From Gemmatimonadota bacterium (GTDB taxonomy: Bacteria; Gemmatimonadota; Gemmatimonadetes; Gemmatimonadales; GWC2-71-9), in NCBI GenBank assembly GCA_029884275.1, contig JAOUIC010000133.1, positions 1 through 5,775 on the forward strand: DNA of 5,775 nt, written 5' to 3'. The notes beneath the pieces were generated by a model. That model searched no databases, had not been told where the DNA came from, and worked only from the letters and a program-made list of their open reading frames with translations. Position 1 is the first letter of the stretch. Every line of letters begins with the position of its first letter. Both the position numbers and the translations under genes were made by a program. Positions 1-5,775 of the stretch are shown here, piece by piece.

Positions 1-775
1 CGGCCTCTCGCCGTCGTGCGAACAGGAGGTCGTCGGCCAGTTGGTGGAACTTCGCGCCGCGGCCGCCGAATATGCCCGCCGCGACGGGCGCCTGGCCCCC
101 GACGACCTGTTCTTTGCCGAACAGAACGCCCAGGTGGTGGCGACGGCGGAGCAGTATTACCGCACCATGTTCCAGAGCAACGTCGCCTCGTGGAATCTGC
201 GCGACCGGCACATGGCGGACACGCTCGTCGCGTTGGGTGATTTCCTGGACCGGCCCGGCGCCCGCTCGAAGATCGTGGTCTGGGCCCACAATTCCCACCA
301 GGGCGACGCGCGGGCCACCGAGCTGGGCCAGCGTGGCGAGCTGAATCTGGGTCAGCTTGCCCGGGAGCGATTCGGGAACGAGGCGGTGCTGGTCGGCTTC
401 ACCACGTACGCCGGCACCGTCACCGCCGCCTCCGACTGGGGCGCCCATGCCGAACGGAAGGTGGTTCGCGACGCCCTCCCGGGCAGCTACGAAGCGCTGT
501 TCCACGACTGTGGTGCGCCGAACTTCTACCTCGACCTGCGCGCGCCGAGCGAAGCCGTCCGGGTTCTCGAGAGCCCGCGGCTGGAGCGGGCCATCGGGGT
601 GATCTACCGGCCGGAGACCGAGCGGCTGAGCCACTACTTCCACGTGCGGCTACCGCAGCAGTTCGACGCCGTACTTCATTATGACCACACCCGCGCGGTG
701 GAGCCGCTGGAGCGGACCCCGATCTGGGAGCGTGGCGAGATCGAACTGCCGGAGACATACCCCTCGGCACTGTAG
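1..775 (+). CDS. Erythromycin esterase family protein, C-terminal part (5' end outside window)
   Basis: The frame is open from base 2 to the TAG at 773-775, giving 257 visible residues. It matches the C-terminal half of the erythromycin esterase (Ere) family: a WNLRDRHMADTL segment (visible residues about 64-75), then WAHNSH (94-99) followed by GDARATELG and GELNLGQLARERFG, then GFTTYAGTVTAASDW and LPGSYEALFH. Family members are usually about 400-450 residues, so roughly 150-190 residues lie upstream, including the N-terminal catalytic His/Glu region that cannot be checked here. A TTG at 41 with AGGAGGT before it could look like a start, but conserved-looking residues (EQEVVGQLVELR) run through it, so it is taken as internal. 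Known enzymes hydrolyse the macrolide lactone, but most environmental members have no shown drug activity. In some bacteria this domain is fused to a phosphoribosyltransferase. It is probably co-transcribed with the hydrolase 14 bases downstream. The family call is firm; the substrate is unknown. Confidence 0.9.
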   Translation, partial: GLSPSCEQEVVGQLVELRAAAAEYARRDGRLAPDDLFFAEQNAQVVATAEQYYRTMFQSNVASWNLRDRHMADTLVALGDFLDRPGARSKIVVWAHNSHQGDARATELGQRGELNLGQLARERFGNEAVLVGFTTYAGTVTAASDWGAHAERKVVRDALPGSYEALFHDCGAPNFYLDLRAPSEAVRVLESPRLERAIGVIYRPETERLSHYFHVRLPQQFDAVLHYDHTRAVEPLERTPIWERGEIELPETYPSAL

Positions 776-777
776 CG

Positions 778-783
778 AGGAGG
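778..783 (+). promoter_or_regulatory. Ribosome binding site of the alpha/beta hydrolase
   Basis: A perfect AGGAGG lies six bases before the ATG at 790 and just after the esterase stop codon. It fixes the start of the hydrolase. With the 14-base gap it also indicates that the two genes share one transcript. Confidence 0.85.
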
Positions 784-789
784 ATCACC

Positions 790-1461
790 ATGACGACCAT
801 CATTCAAGCCCATGAACGGCAGGTGCAGATCCCCGCGGGGCCGGTCCGGCTTCCCGGTGAGCTCACCTTGCCAGACCAGGCCATCGGACTGGTCGCGTTC
901 GCGCATGGCAGCGGCAGCAGCCGGTTCAGTCCCCGCAACCGTTCGGTGGCGCACACCATCCGCCAGGCCGGGTTAGGCACCCTGCTCTTCGACCTCCTGA
1001 CCGAGGATGAGAGCCAGGACCGGGCCAACGTGTTCGACATGGACCTGCTGGCCGAGCGGCTGCTGGCCGCGACGCGTTGGGCGGTCCAGGATCCGGACAC
1101 CAGGGCCTTGAGGCTGGGCTACTTCGGCGCCAGCACCGGCGCCGGAGCGGCGCTGATCGCGGCGGCCCGCGCCCCCGACCGTATCGGGGCGGTAGTCTCG
1201 CGTGGCGGCCGGCCGGACCTGGCCGGGGAGTGGCTGCCGAAGGTGAAGGCGCCCACGCTGCTCATCGTGGGCGGCCACGACATCCCGGTGGTTGGCCTCA
1301 ACCAGGCGGCGCTCGAGCGGCTCGGCGGCCCGAAGCGGCTCACCATCGTGCCGGGTGCCACGCACCTGTTCGAGGAGCCGGGGACGCTGGAGGAGGTCAG
1401 CCGCCTCGCGAGCGACTGGTTCAGCCACTACCTGCGGGCGCCGGAGACGGGTGCGGACTGA
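790..1461 (+). CDS. Dienelactone-hydrolase-like alpha/beta hydrolase
   Basis: A complete 223-residue protein with the alpha/beta-hydrolase layout. The oxyanion-loop motif AHGSGSSR is at residues 38-45 and FDLLTEDE at 67-74. The nucleophile elbow is G-A-S-T-G at 113-117 (Ser115), with a likely acid Asp164 in VGGHD and a likely base His192 in GATHLFEEPG. The full Ser-Asp-His triad suggests an active esterase or hydrolase. No signal peptide or membrane segment is seen, so it is probably cytoplasmic. Proteins of this size and motif set are commonly annotated as dienelactone hydrolase family and occur beside, or fused to, phosphoribosyltransferase domains in stress-related clusters; that is family knowledge. 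Classical dienelactone hydrolase uses Cys as nucleophile, so Ser here argues against true dienelactone hydrolase activity. The start is set by AGGAGG six bases upstream. The substrate is unknown. Confidence 0.88.
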   Translation: MTTIIQAHERQVQIPAGPVRLPGELTLPDQAIGLVAFAHGSGSSRFSPRNRSVAHTIRQAGLGTLLFDLLTEDESQDRANVFDMDLLAERLLAATRWAVQDPDTRALRLGYFGASTGAGAALIAAARAPDRIGAVVSRGGRPDLAGEWLPKVKAPTLLIVGGHDIPVVGLNQAALERLGGPKRLTIVPGATHLFEEPGTLEEVSRLASDWFSHYLRAPETGAD

Positions 1462-1472
1462 TCAGCTTCACC

Positions 1473-1500
1473 GCCCCGAGATCCACGCGGACTTCGGGGC
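1473..1500. repeat. Inverted repeat downstream of the hydrolase gene
   Basis: GCCCCGA (1473-1479) and TCGGGGC (1494-1500) form a perfect 7-bp stem around a 14-base loop, with one possible extra G-U pair. It begins 11 bases after the hydrolase stop. No T tract follows directly, so it could be an mRNA 3'-end stabilising hairpin, part of a terminator region with the next hairpin, or chance in GC-rich DNA. Confidence 0.4.
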
Positions 1501-1517
1501 CGGAATGAACCCGGGAG

Positions 1518-1545
1518 CCCTCCGACACCCGAGGGGTTTATTTCT
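1518..1545 (+). terminator. Possible intrinsic terminator after the esterase-hydrolase operon
   Basis: CCCTC (1518-1522) pairs with GAGGG (1531-1535) across an 8-base loop and is followed by GTTTATTTCT, the most T-rich tract in this GC-rich window. The layout fits a weak rho-independent terminator for the upstream operon and implies a separate promoter for the stress-protein gene. The stem is short. The AT-rich tract might instead be part of a promoter, although I find no convincing -35/-10 pair. Confidence 0.45.
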
Positions 1546-1594
1546 CTGTCAGTGCACGGTGTCAGCGTTTGACTGGTAAGGCGCACCCGACTCC

Positions 1595-1600
1595 GGAGGT
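1595..1600 (+). promoter_or_regulatory. Ribosome binding site of the universal stress protein
   Basis: GGAGGT lies four bases before the ATG at 1605 and seven before the next in-frame ATG at 1608. It excludes the more upstream in-frame TTG at 1569 as the likely start. Spacing slightly favours 1608, and the two choices differ by one Met. Confidence 0.8.
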
Positions 1601-1604
1601 CGCA

Positions 1605-2531
1605 ATGATGAACAGTGCGGCGCCCGCTGCGCGGAAGGGACTTCGCTCCCTTGTCGTGGCCACTGACTTCACGCCAGGCGCGAGCCGCGCGCTGCGGCGA
1701 GCGGCCCGCCTGCCATTGGCTCGCGGCGCCCGGGTTTCCCTCGTCCATGTGAGCCCGTCGGCGTTCCCCGCAATCACACGTCGGAAGCTGTACGCCGAGA
1801 CGGTCCGGCTCCTCGACCAGACCAGGCGGGAGTTCCTCACCGAAGCCGCCGAGGCCGGCCAGCCGGAGTTGCGAGTAGCCACCGCGGTGCCCCGCGGCAG
1901 GCCCTTCCTCGAGATCATCCGGCATGCCCGGAAGAAGAAAGCCGACCTGATCGTTCTCGGCCGCCACGGTCGGCGGCGAGTCGGCAACCTCCTCGCCGGA
2001 TCGACCGCCCAGCGAGTGGCGCGGCACAGTGATGTCCCTGTGCTGCTCGTCAACCTCGAGCCGCGTCGCGCCTACCGGCGGATGATCTTCGCCACCGATC
2101 TGGAGCCGGGGTCGCGGTACGCCGCCGACCTGGCCGCCCGCCTCATGGACCACCAGGCTGCCACGGTCACGGTGTTGCACACTTATGAGGTGCCCTTCGA
2201 GGGATGGATCGCGGTGAGCGATCGAAGCGGTGGGAGCGCGTACCGACGTCACCCATTCCGCGAGAACGCGATGAAAGGGCTGCGGCGCTTCGTCGCGGGG
2301 CTGACCGACCTCGGGGTGCCCTCCCTTCCGAGGCTCCGCTTCGGCGACCCGCGGGAGGTCGTCATTGAGGAAGCGAACCGCGACCGAACCGAGCTGGTCG
2401 CACTGGGGAGCCACGCCCGCGGTGGCGTGGCACGGGTGGTCCTGGGGACCGTGTCGGAGACGGTCATGGGTCAGGCCCGGTGCGATGTGCTCGTGGTCCG
2501 CCCCCCGGGTCTCTCCGTCAGGATGGTCTGA
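1605..2531 (+). CDS. Tandem universal stress protein (two USP domains)
   Basis: A 308-residue protein made of two UspA-type domains, about residues 13-150 and 157-298. Each opens with the typical strand and Asp (LVVATDF; MIFATDL). Domain 1 carries an exact ATP-binding signature G-2x-G-9x-G-S: G119, G122, G132, S133. Domain 2 has the same spacing (G268, A271, G281, T282), but the second Gly is Ala, so its nucleotide binding may be weaker or altered. About 300 residues is the usual size of tandem Usps such as the mycobacterial DosR-regulon members. USPs are cytoplasmic ATP-binding proteins linked to survival under starvation, hypoxia or other stress; the specific partner is unknown. The start at ATGATG is set by GGAGGT at 1595. 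The gene is 143 bases after the hydrolase and may have its own promoter. It ends 24 bases before the stop codon of the convergent antiporter gene. Confidence 0.93.
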   Translation: MMNSAAPAARKGLRSLVVATDFTPGASRALRRAARLPLARGARVSLVHVSPSAFPAITRRKLYAETVRLLDQTRREFLTEAAEAGQPELRVATAVPRGRPFLEIIRHARKKKADLIVLGRHGRRRVGNLLAGSTAQRVARHSDVPVLLVNLEPRRAYRRMIFATDLEPGSRYAADLAARLMDHQAATVTVLHTYEVPFEGWIAVSDRSGGSAYRRHPFRENAMKGLRRFVAGLTDLGVPSLPRLRFGDPREVVIEEANRDRTELVALGSHARGGVARVVLGTVSETVMGQARCDVLVVRPPGLSVRMV

Positions 2532-2543
2532 ACCTGCCTGCGA

Positions 2544-2570
2544 CACGCCGCCCCCTTACCGGGCGGCGTG
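2544..2570. terminator. Perfect inverted repeat between convergent genes, likely bidirectional terminator
   Basis: CACGCCGCCC (2544-2553) and GGGCGGCGTG (2561-2570) form a perfect 10-bp GC-rich stem with a 7-base loop, 12 bases after the stress-protein stop. The antiporter TAA (complement of 2556-2558) lies inside the loop, and one stem arm codes for its last residues. No strong T run follows on either strand, so termination would be of the non-canonical high-GC type or the hairpin protects the mRNA 3' ends. Confidence 0.55.
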
Positions 2571-3554
2571 ACCGTAGAGCACCCAGAGGCCCGCCAGGTA
2601 GCTGATGATCATCAGCGTGCTGCCCGGCTCGACCAGCGCCCAGCGGCGCTCCGCCCGGTAGACGATCGCGCTGAGGCCGATCCCCATCAGCACCACCGCG
2701 AAGAAGGCGGTCAGGGCGTGGCTGGAGTCGAGCGCCGCGAACAGCGGCCCCCCCTCGTGCGCCAGCTCCATCGGCAGGAACACCAGCATGTTGAAGGCGT
2801 TGGAGCCGAAGAGGTTTCCGACGGCCAGGTCGAACGCCTTGAGACGCACCGCCGCGACGGAAGTCACCACCTCGGGGAGCGAGGTGGACATGCCGACCAG
2901 CAGGGTTCCGACGAAGGTCTGCCCCAGCCCGCTCACCTCCGCGAGACGTTCGGCAGTGCGGGCAAAGACCGGCGCAACGACCACGATGGCGAGCGCGGCC
3001 AGCCCGAAGCGAATGATCGCGGCCCGGAGCGGCGGCGTGTCCGTAGCCGGCGCGGGTGTGTCGGCCTTGGCGGAATCGCCGCGGAGCACGCCCTGCCGGT
3101 AGATCGTCAGGGTGCCGACGACGTACACCACGAGCAGGATCAGCGGCTCGACCCCATTCCCCAGCAGGGTGAGCCCGACCGGCGCGAGCACAAACACCGC
3201 CGCCAGCGCCGTCATGATCATCCCAAGGCTCGCCGCCAGGGCGTGGTCCAGCGCGGCGCGCTGGAAGACATGGTCCCTCGGCGGCAGCACGCCGAGCAGC
3301 GCGAGGATGAGCATGTTGGCCATGCTCGACCCGAACAGGTCGCCGGCGGCGAGGTCGGGGGCGCCGATCCGCACGGCGGCGATGTCGGTGGCCAGCTCCG
3401 GCAGCGAGGTCGCGGTGGCGAGCAGGATCACGCCGGCCCGGAGCCGTCCCAGACCGGTGCGCTCACCGATCACGTCCGCCGCCCGGGTCAGCTCCGTGCC
3501 GGCGACGAAGACCACCGCGGTGCACGCGACGAACAGCAGCAACGTGACGGTCAC
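2556..3554 (-). CDS. CaCA-family sodium/calcium (cation/Ca2+) antiporter
   Basis: A 332-residue membrane protein with about ten hydrophobic helices and the two inverted alpha-repeats of the Ca2+/cation antiporter superfamily (two Na_Ca_ex domains). Alpha-1 has ATSLPE (48-53) and GDLFGSSMANM (71-81). Alpha-2 has STSLPE (223-228) and GNLFGSNAFNM (246-256). The Glu in each SLPE (E53, E228) is the ion-coordinating residue in this family. A Pro/Ala/Thr-rich hydrophilic linker (about 156-177) joins the halves, as in YrbG-like exchangers. The start is the GTG at 3554-3552. It overlaps the ATPase stop as GTGA, has GGGAGGG nine bases upstream, and leads straight into helix 1 (MTVTLLLFVACTAVV). The frame stays open further upstream, but that part reads out of frame through the ATPase. 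Likely role: secondary extrusion of Ca2+ or a related cation across the inner membrane. The coupling ion cannot be told from sequence. Confidence 0.92.
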   Translation of the reverse strand: MTVTLLLFVACTAVVFVAGTELTRAADVIGERTGLGRLRAGVILLATATSLPELATDIAAVRIGAPDLAAGDLFGSSMANMLILALLGVLPPRDHVFQRAALDHALAASLGMIMTALAAVFVLAPVGLTLLGNGVEPLILLVVYVVGTLTIYRQGVLRGDSAKADTPAPATDTPPLRAAIIRFGLAALAIVVVAPVFARTAERLAEVSGLGQTFVGTLLVGMSTSLPEVVTSVAAVRLKAFDLAVGNLFGSNAFNMLVFLPMELAHEGGPLFAALDSSHALTAFFAVVLMGIGLSAIVYRAERRWALVEPGSTLMIISYLAGLWVLYGHAAR

Positions 3555-5775
3555 GGCGTCGCGCCCTCCCGGAAGAGCCGGCCCCGTCGGATCATCCACT
3601 TCTCCAGCTCGACGCCGAAGAAGACGATGGTCGAGAGAAGCAGGCAGGCGGCCAGGTCCCCGGCGGAAAGCGGTTCGGTCCTGAAGACCCGGGTCAGCGC
3701 GGGCACGTAGAGCGTCATCAGTTGCAGCCCGATGGTGAGGACCACGGCGCCCAGCAGCGCCGGGTTGGACAGGAATCCGATCCGGAAGACCGAATCCCGC
3801 TCCGACCGGATTGCCAGCACGTGACCCAGCTGGGACAGCGCCAGCACGGTGAAGGTCATGCTCTGCCAGTGAGCCGAACCGGTGTGCCAGGCCCACGCCA
3901 GGGTGAGCAGGGTGATGCCGGCCATGAGCAGCCCGACCCACACCACGTGCTGCCACAGCCCGTGGGCGAAGATACTCTCGTTGGGCGGCCGCGGGGGGCG
4001 ACGCATGACATGCCGCTCCTCGGGCTCCAGGGCCAGCGCGATGCCGGGCAGGCCGTCGGTCACCAGGTTGATCCAGAGGATGTGGATCGGCAGCAGCGGG
4101 ATCGGCAGGAACAGGAACGGGGCGAGGAACAGCGTCCAGATCTCGGCGGAGTTGCAGGCCAGGGCGTAGCGGATGAACTTGCGGATGTTGTCGTAGATCC
4201 GCCGCCCCTCCCGTACCGCCGCCACGATCGTCGCGAAGTTGTCGTCCAGCAGGACCATGTGCGACGCCTCGCGCGCCACGTCGGTCCCGACCCGGCCCAT
4301 CGCCACCCCGATGTCGGCGCGCCGGAGAGCCGGTGCGTCGTTGACCCCGTCGCCGGTCATGGCGACGAATTCCCCACGCGCCTGCAGCGCCTTGACGATG
4401 CCGATCTTCTGCTCCGGCGCGGCGCGGGCGTAGACCCGCACCTCCGCCACCACCGCCGCCATCTCCGCTTCCGACAGGCGAGCCAGCTCGGCGCCGGTGA
4501 GCACCCGGCCCGCGTCGCCGGCGAGGATACCGAGTTCCCGCGCGATCGCCCGGGCGGTGATCGGGTGATCGCCCGTGATCATCACCACCCGGATGCCCGC
4601 AGTGGCGCAGAGCCGGAGCGCCTCCCGCGCGCCGGCCCGTGGCGGGTCGTGCAGCCCCACGAGACCCACCAGGGTGAGGCCCTGCTCCACCTCGTCCGGC
4701 TCAAGCCTCGCCGGCGCCTCCGGCAACCGCCGCACGGCCACGGCCAGCACCCTGAGCCCCGCTGCCGCCATTTCTTCCACCACCCTGGTGACGGCGGCAT
4801 CGTCTGGCGGGAGGAGCTGATCGCCCACCCGCCGGTCACGGCACCGCGGCAGCACCTCCTCGGGTGCGCCCTTGGTGAACGAGAGGATGCCCCCTTCCGG
4901 CGTCCGGTGGAGCGTGGTCATCCGTCCCCGCTCCGGAGCGAAGGGAATCTCTCCCACCCGCGGCAGGCGCGCGGCAAGCTCGGGCTTGACCAGCCCCACG
5001 GCCTCCGCCGCCTCGAGCAGGGCCGCCTCCGTCGGGTCGCCGTGGATCGAGCCGTCGGCCCGCCGCTCGGCGTCGTGGCTCACGCCCAGCGCCAGGTGCA
5101 GCAGCTCGGCCGCCCCACCGCTGGGAATCCCGGACTCCGGGGAGTCGCCACCCACCGCGCTGACCCGGCCCACCTGCATCCGGTTCTCTGTCAGCGTGCC
5201 GGTCTTGTCGGCGCAGATGAACGTCACCGAGCCGAGTGTCTCCACCGCGGGGAGCCGCCGAACCAGCGCCTGTCGGCTCACCAACCTGCGGGCGCCGAGC
5301 GCCAGCGAGACCGTCACCACCGCGGGGAGGGCTTCGGGAATGGCCGCGACCGCCAGGGAAATTGCGGTGAGGAACATCAGCACCGGTTCCTCGCCACGGA
5401 ACAGGCCCACCCCGAAGATGACCGCGCACAGCACCAGCACCACCAGCGCCAGTCGCCGCGCAAACCGGCTCAGGCGCCGCTGCAGCGGGGTCTTGAGGTC
5501 CTCCTCACCAGCCAGCAGCGTGGCGATGCGTCCCAGCTCGGTGGCCATCCCGGTGGCCACCACCAGCCCGACGCCGCGGCCGCGCACCACCACGGTGCCC
5601 TTGTACACCATGTTCAGGCGGTCGCCGAGCGGCAGTTCGGCATCGGGCAGCGGCTCGACCAGCTTCTCGACCGGATGGGATTCGCCGGTGAGGGCCGCCT
5701 CCTCGACCCTCAGCGTGGCGGTCTCGATCAGGCGAAGGTCAGCCGGAACGATGTCGCCCGCCTCCAGCAGGACCA
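3551..5775 (-). CDS. P2-type cation-transporting ATPase (Ca2+-ATPase-like), N-terminus outside window
   Basis: The frame runs from the right edge (last full codon ends at 5773) to TGA at 3553-3551, giving 740 visible residues. An ATG at 5611 is internal, because the reading upstream of it encodes actuator-domain sequence (EAGDIVPADLR, then the TGES loop at 29-32). In order: PEALP in M4 (146-150), phosphorylation motif DKTGT (Asp189), GDPTEAAL (245-252), nucleotide-binding KGAPE (301-305), TGDHP (400-404), TGDGVNDAP (473-481), then M5-M10. SERCA-type ion ligands are visible: Glu147 in M4, Asn541 and Glu544 in M5 (NSAE), and Asn569, Thr572 and Asp573 in M6 (NLVTDG). The M8 Glu position seems to be Gln648. 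This supports a P2 Ca2+-pump-like enzyme exporting Ca2+ or another cation with ATP. About 150 residues (early actuator domain, M1-M2) lie beyond the window. It is translationally coupled to the antiporter. A Mn2+ or Na+ pump remains possible. Confidence 0.93.
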   Translation of the reverse strand, partial: VLLEAGDIVPADLRLIETATLRVEEAALTGESHPVEKLVEPLPDAELPLGDRLNMVYKGTVVVRGRGVGLVVATGMATELGRIATLLAGEEDLKTPLQRRLSRFARRLALVVLVLCAVIFGVGLFRGEEPVLMFLTAISLAVAAIPEALPAVVTVSLALGARRLVSRQALVRRLPAVETLGSVTFICADKTGTLTENRMQVGRVSAVGGDSPESGIPSGGAAELLHLALGVSHDAERRADGSIHGDPTEAALLEAAEAVGLVKPELAARLPRVGEIPFAPERGRMTTLHRTPEGGILSFTKGAPEEVLPRCRDRRVGDQLLPPDDAAVTRVVEEMAAAGLRVLAVAVRRLPEAPARLEPDEVEQGLTLVGLVGLHDPPRAGAREALRLCATAGIRVVMITGDHPITARAIARELGILAGDAGRVLTGAELARLSEAEMAAVVAEVRVYARAAPEQKIGIVKALQARGEFVAMTGDGVNDAPALRRADIGVAMGRVGTDVAREASHMVLLDDNFATIVAAVREGRRIYDNIRKFIRYALACNSAEIWTLFLAPFLFLPIPLLPIHILWINLVTDGLPGIALALEPEERHVMRRPPRPPNESIFAHGLWQHVVWVGLLMAGITLLTLAWAWHTGSAHWQSMTFTVLALSQLGHVLAIRSERDSVFRIGFLSNPALLGAVVLTIGLQLMTLYVPALTRVFRTEPLSAGDLAACLLLSTIVFFGVELEKWMIRRGRLFREGATP
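3564..3570 (-). promoter_or_regulatory. Ribosome binding site of the antiporter, inside the ATPase 3' end
   Basis: On the minus strand GGGAGGG lies nine bases before the GTG start of the antiporter and within the last codons of the ATPase gene. With the GTGA stop/start overlap, it supports GTG as the true start and coupled translation of the two transporters. Confidence 0.6.

Noticed and set aside
41..775. TTG at 41 as the start of the esterase-family gene
   Set aside because: AGGAGGT sits upstream, but the reading frame is open to the window edge with family-like residues, and a 244-residue product would lack the catalytic N-terminal half.
1569..1574. TTGACT as a -35 box, or the TTG at 1569 as the USP start
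   Set aside because: No -10-like hexamer occurs about 17 bases downstream, and GGAGGT before ATGATG gives a much better start.
1462..1604. DosR-type binding box suggested by the gene content
   Set aside because: I looked for a palindrome of the GGGAC...GTCCC kind and found none. If the genes are co-regulated, the regulator or site differs or lies outside the window.
1428..2546. Long minus-strand open frame (372 codons) opposite the stress protein
   Set aside because: It lies antisense to a clearly recognised tandem USP, spans the intergenic hairpins, shows no recognisable domain, and is rich in Arg, Gly and Pro as expected of antisense frames in GC-rich DNA.
2568..3710. Long plus-strand open frame (380 codons) opposite the antiporter
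   Set aside because: It is antisense to a well-supported ten-helix exchanger, and its translation is low-complexity Arg/Asp/His/Gln-rich sequence with no motif; a shadow of the real gene.
3555..3956. Upstream in-frame extension of the antiporter
   Set aside because: It overlaps conserved ATPase M8-M10 coding sequence in another frame and has no transporter features. The GTG with ribosome binding site and GTGA overlap is a far better start.
3551..5611. ATG at 5611 as the ATPase start
   Set aside because: The same frame continues to the window edge and encodes the actuator domain with TGES, which a P-type ATPase needs, so this Met is internal.
1..5775. tRNA, rRNA, CRISPR array, insertion sequence or attachment site
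   Set aside because: No cloverleaf-like segment, regularly spaced repeats, transposase-like frame or terminal inverted repeats were seen. Coding sequence fills nearly the whole window.

Overview
The window is GC-rich bacterial DNA with tightly packed genes. It holds five protein-coding genes in two convergent blocks and no RNA genes, insertion sequences or CRISPR. Base composition, strong AGGAGG-type ribosome binding sites and a GTG start suggest a high-GC bacterium such as an actinobacterium, gemmatimonad, acidobacterium or high-GC proteobacterium. Nothing here fixes the phylum.

Plus strand, 1-2531: the window opens inside an erythromycin-esterase-family gene (C-terminal 257 residues visible). 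It is followed 14 bases later by a small alpha/beta hydrolase of the dienelactone-hydrolase type with a strong Shine-Dalgarno. A 143-base gap containing two inverted repeats (one followed by a T-rich tract, a plausible terminator) separates these from a tandem universal stress protein with two USP domains.

Minus strand, 5775-2556: a P2-type (Ca2+/cation) ATPase runs in from beyond the right edge (740 residues visible, from the TGES loop to the C-terminus). Its stop codon overlaps by four bases (GTGA) the GTG start of a ten-helix CaCA-family cation/Ca2+ antiporter. The two blocks meet tail to tail at a perfect 10-bp inverted repeat whose loop contains the antiporter stop codon.

The combination of esterase-family protein, small hydrolase, tandem USP and P2 ATPase resembles the set scattered through the mycobacterial DosR (hypoxia/NO dormancy) regulon, where an Ere-like/phosphoribosyltransferase protein, USPs and the CtpF ATPase are co-regulated. 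I infer a general stress or dormancy and cation-homeostasis island. The individual families are known; I see no clearly new system. The points most worth checking are the coupled ATPase-antiporter pair, the ATPase ion-site residues, and the real function of the misleadingly named esterase.
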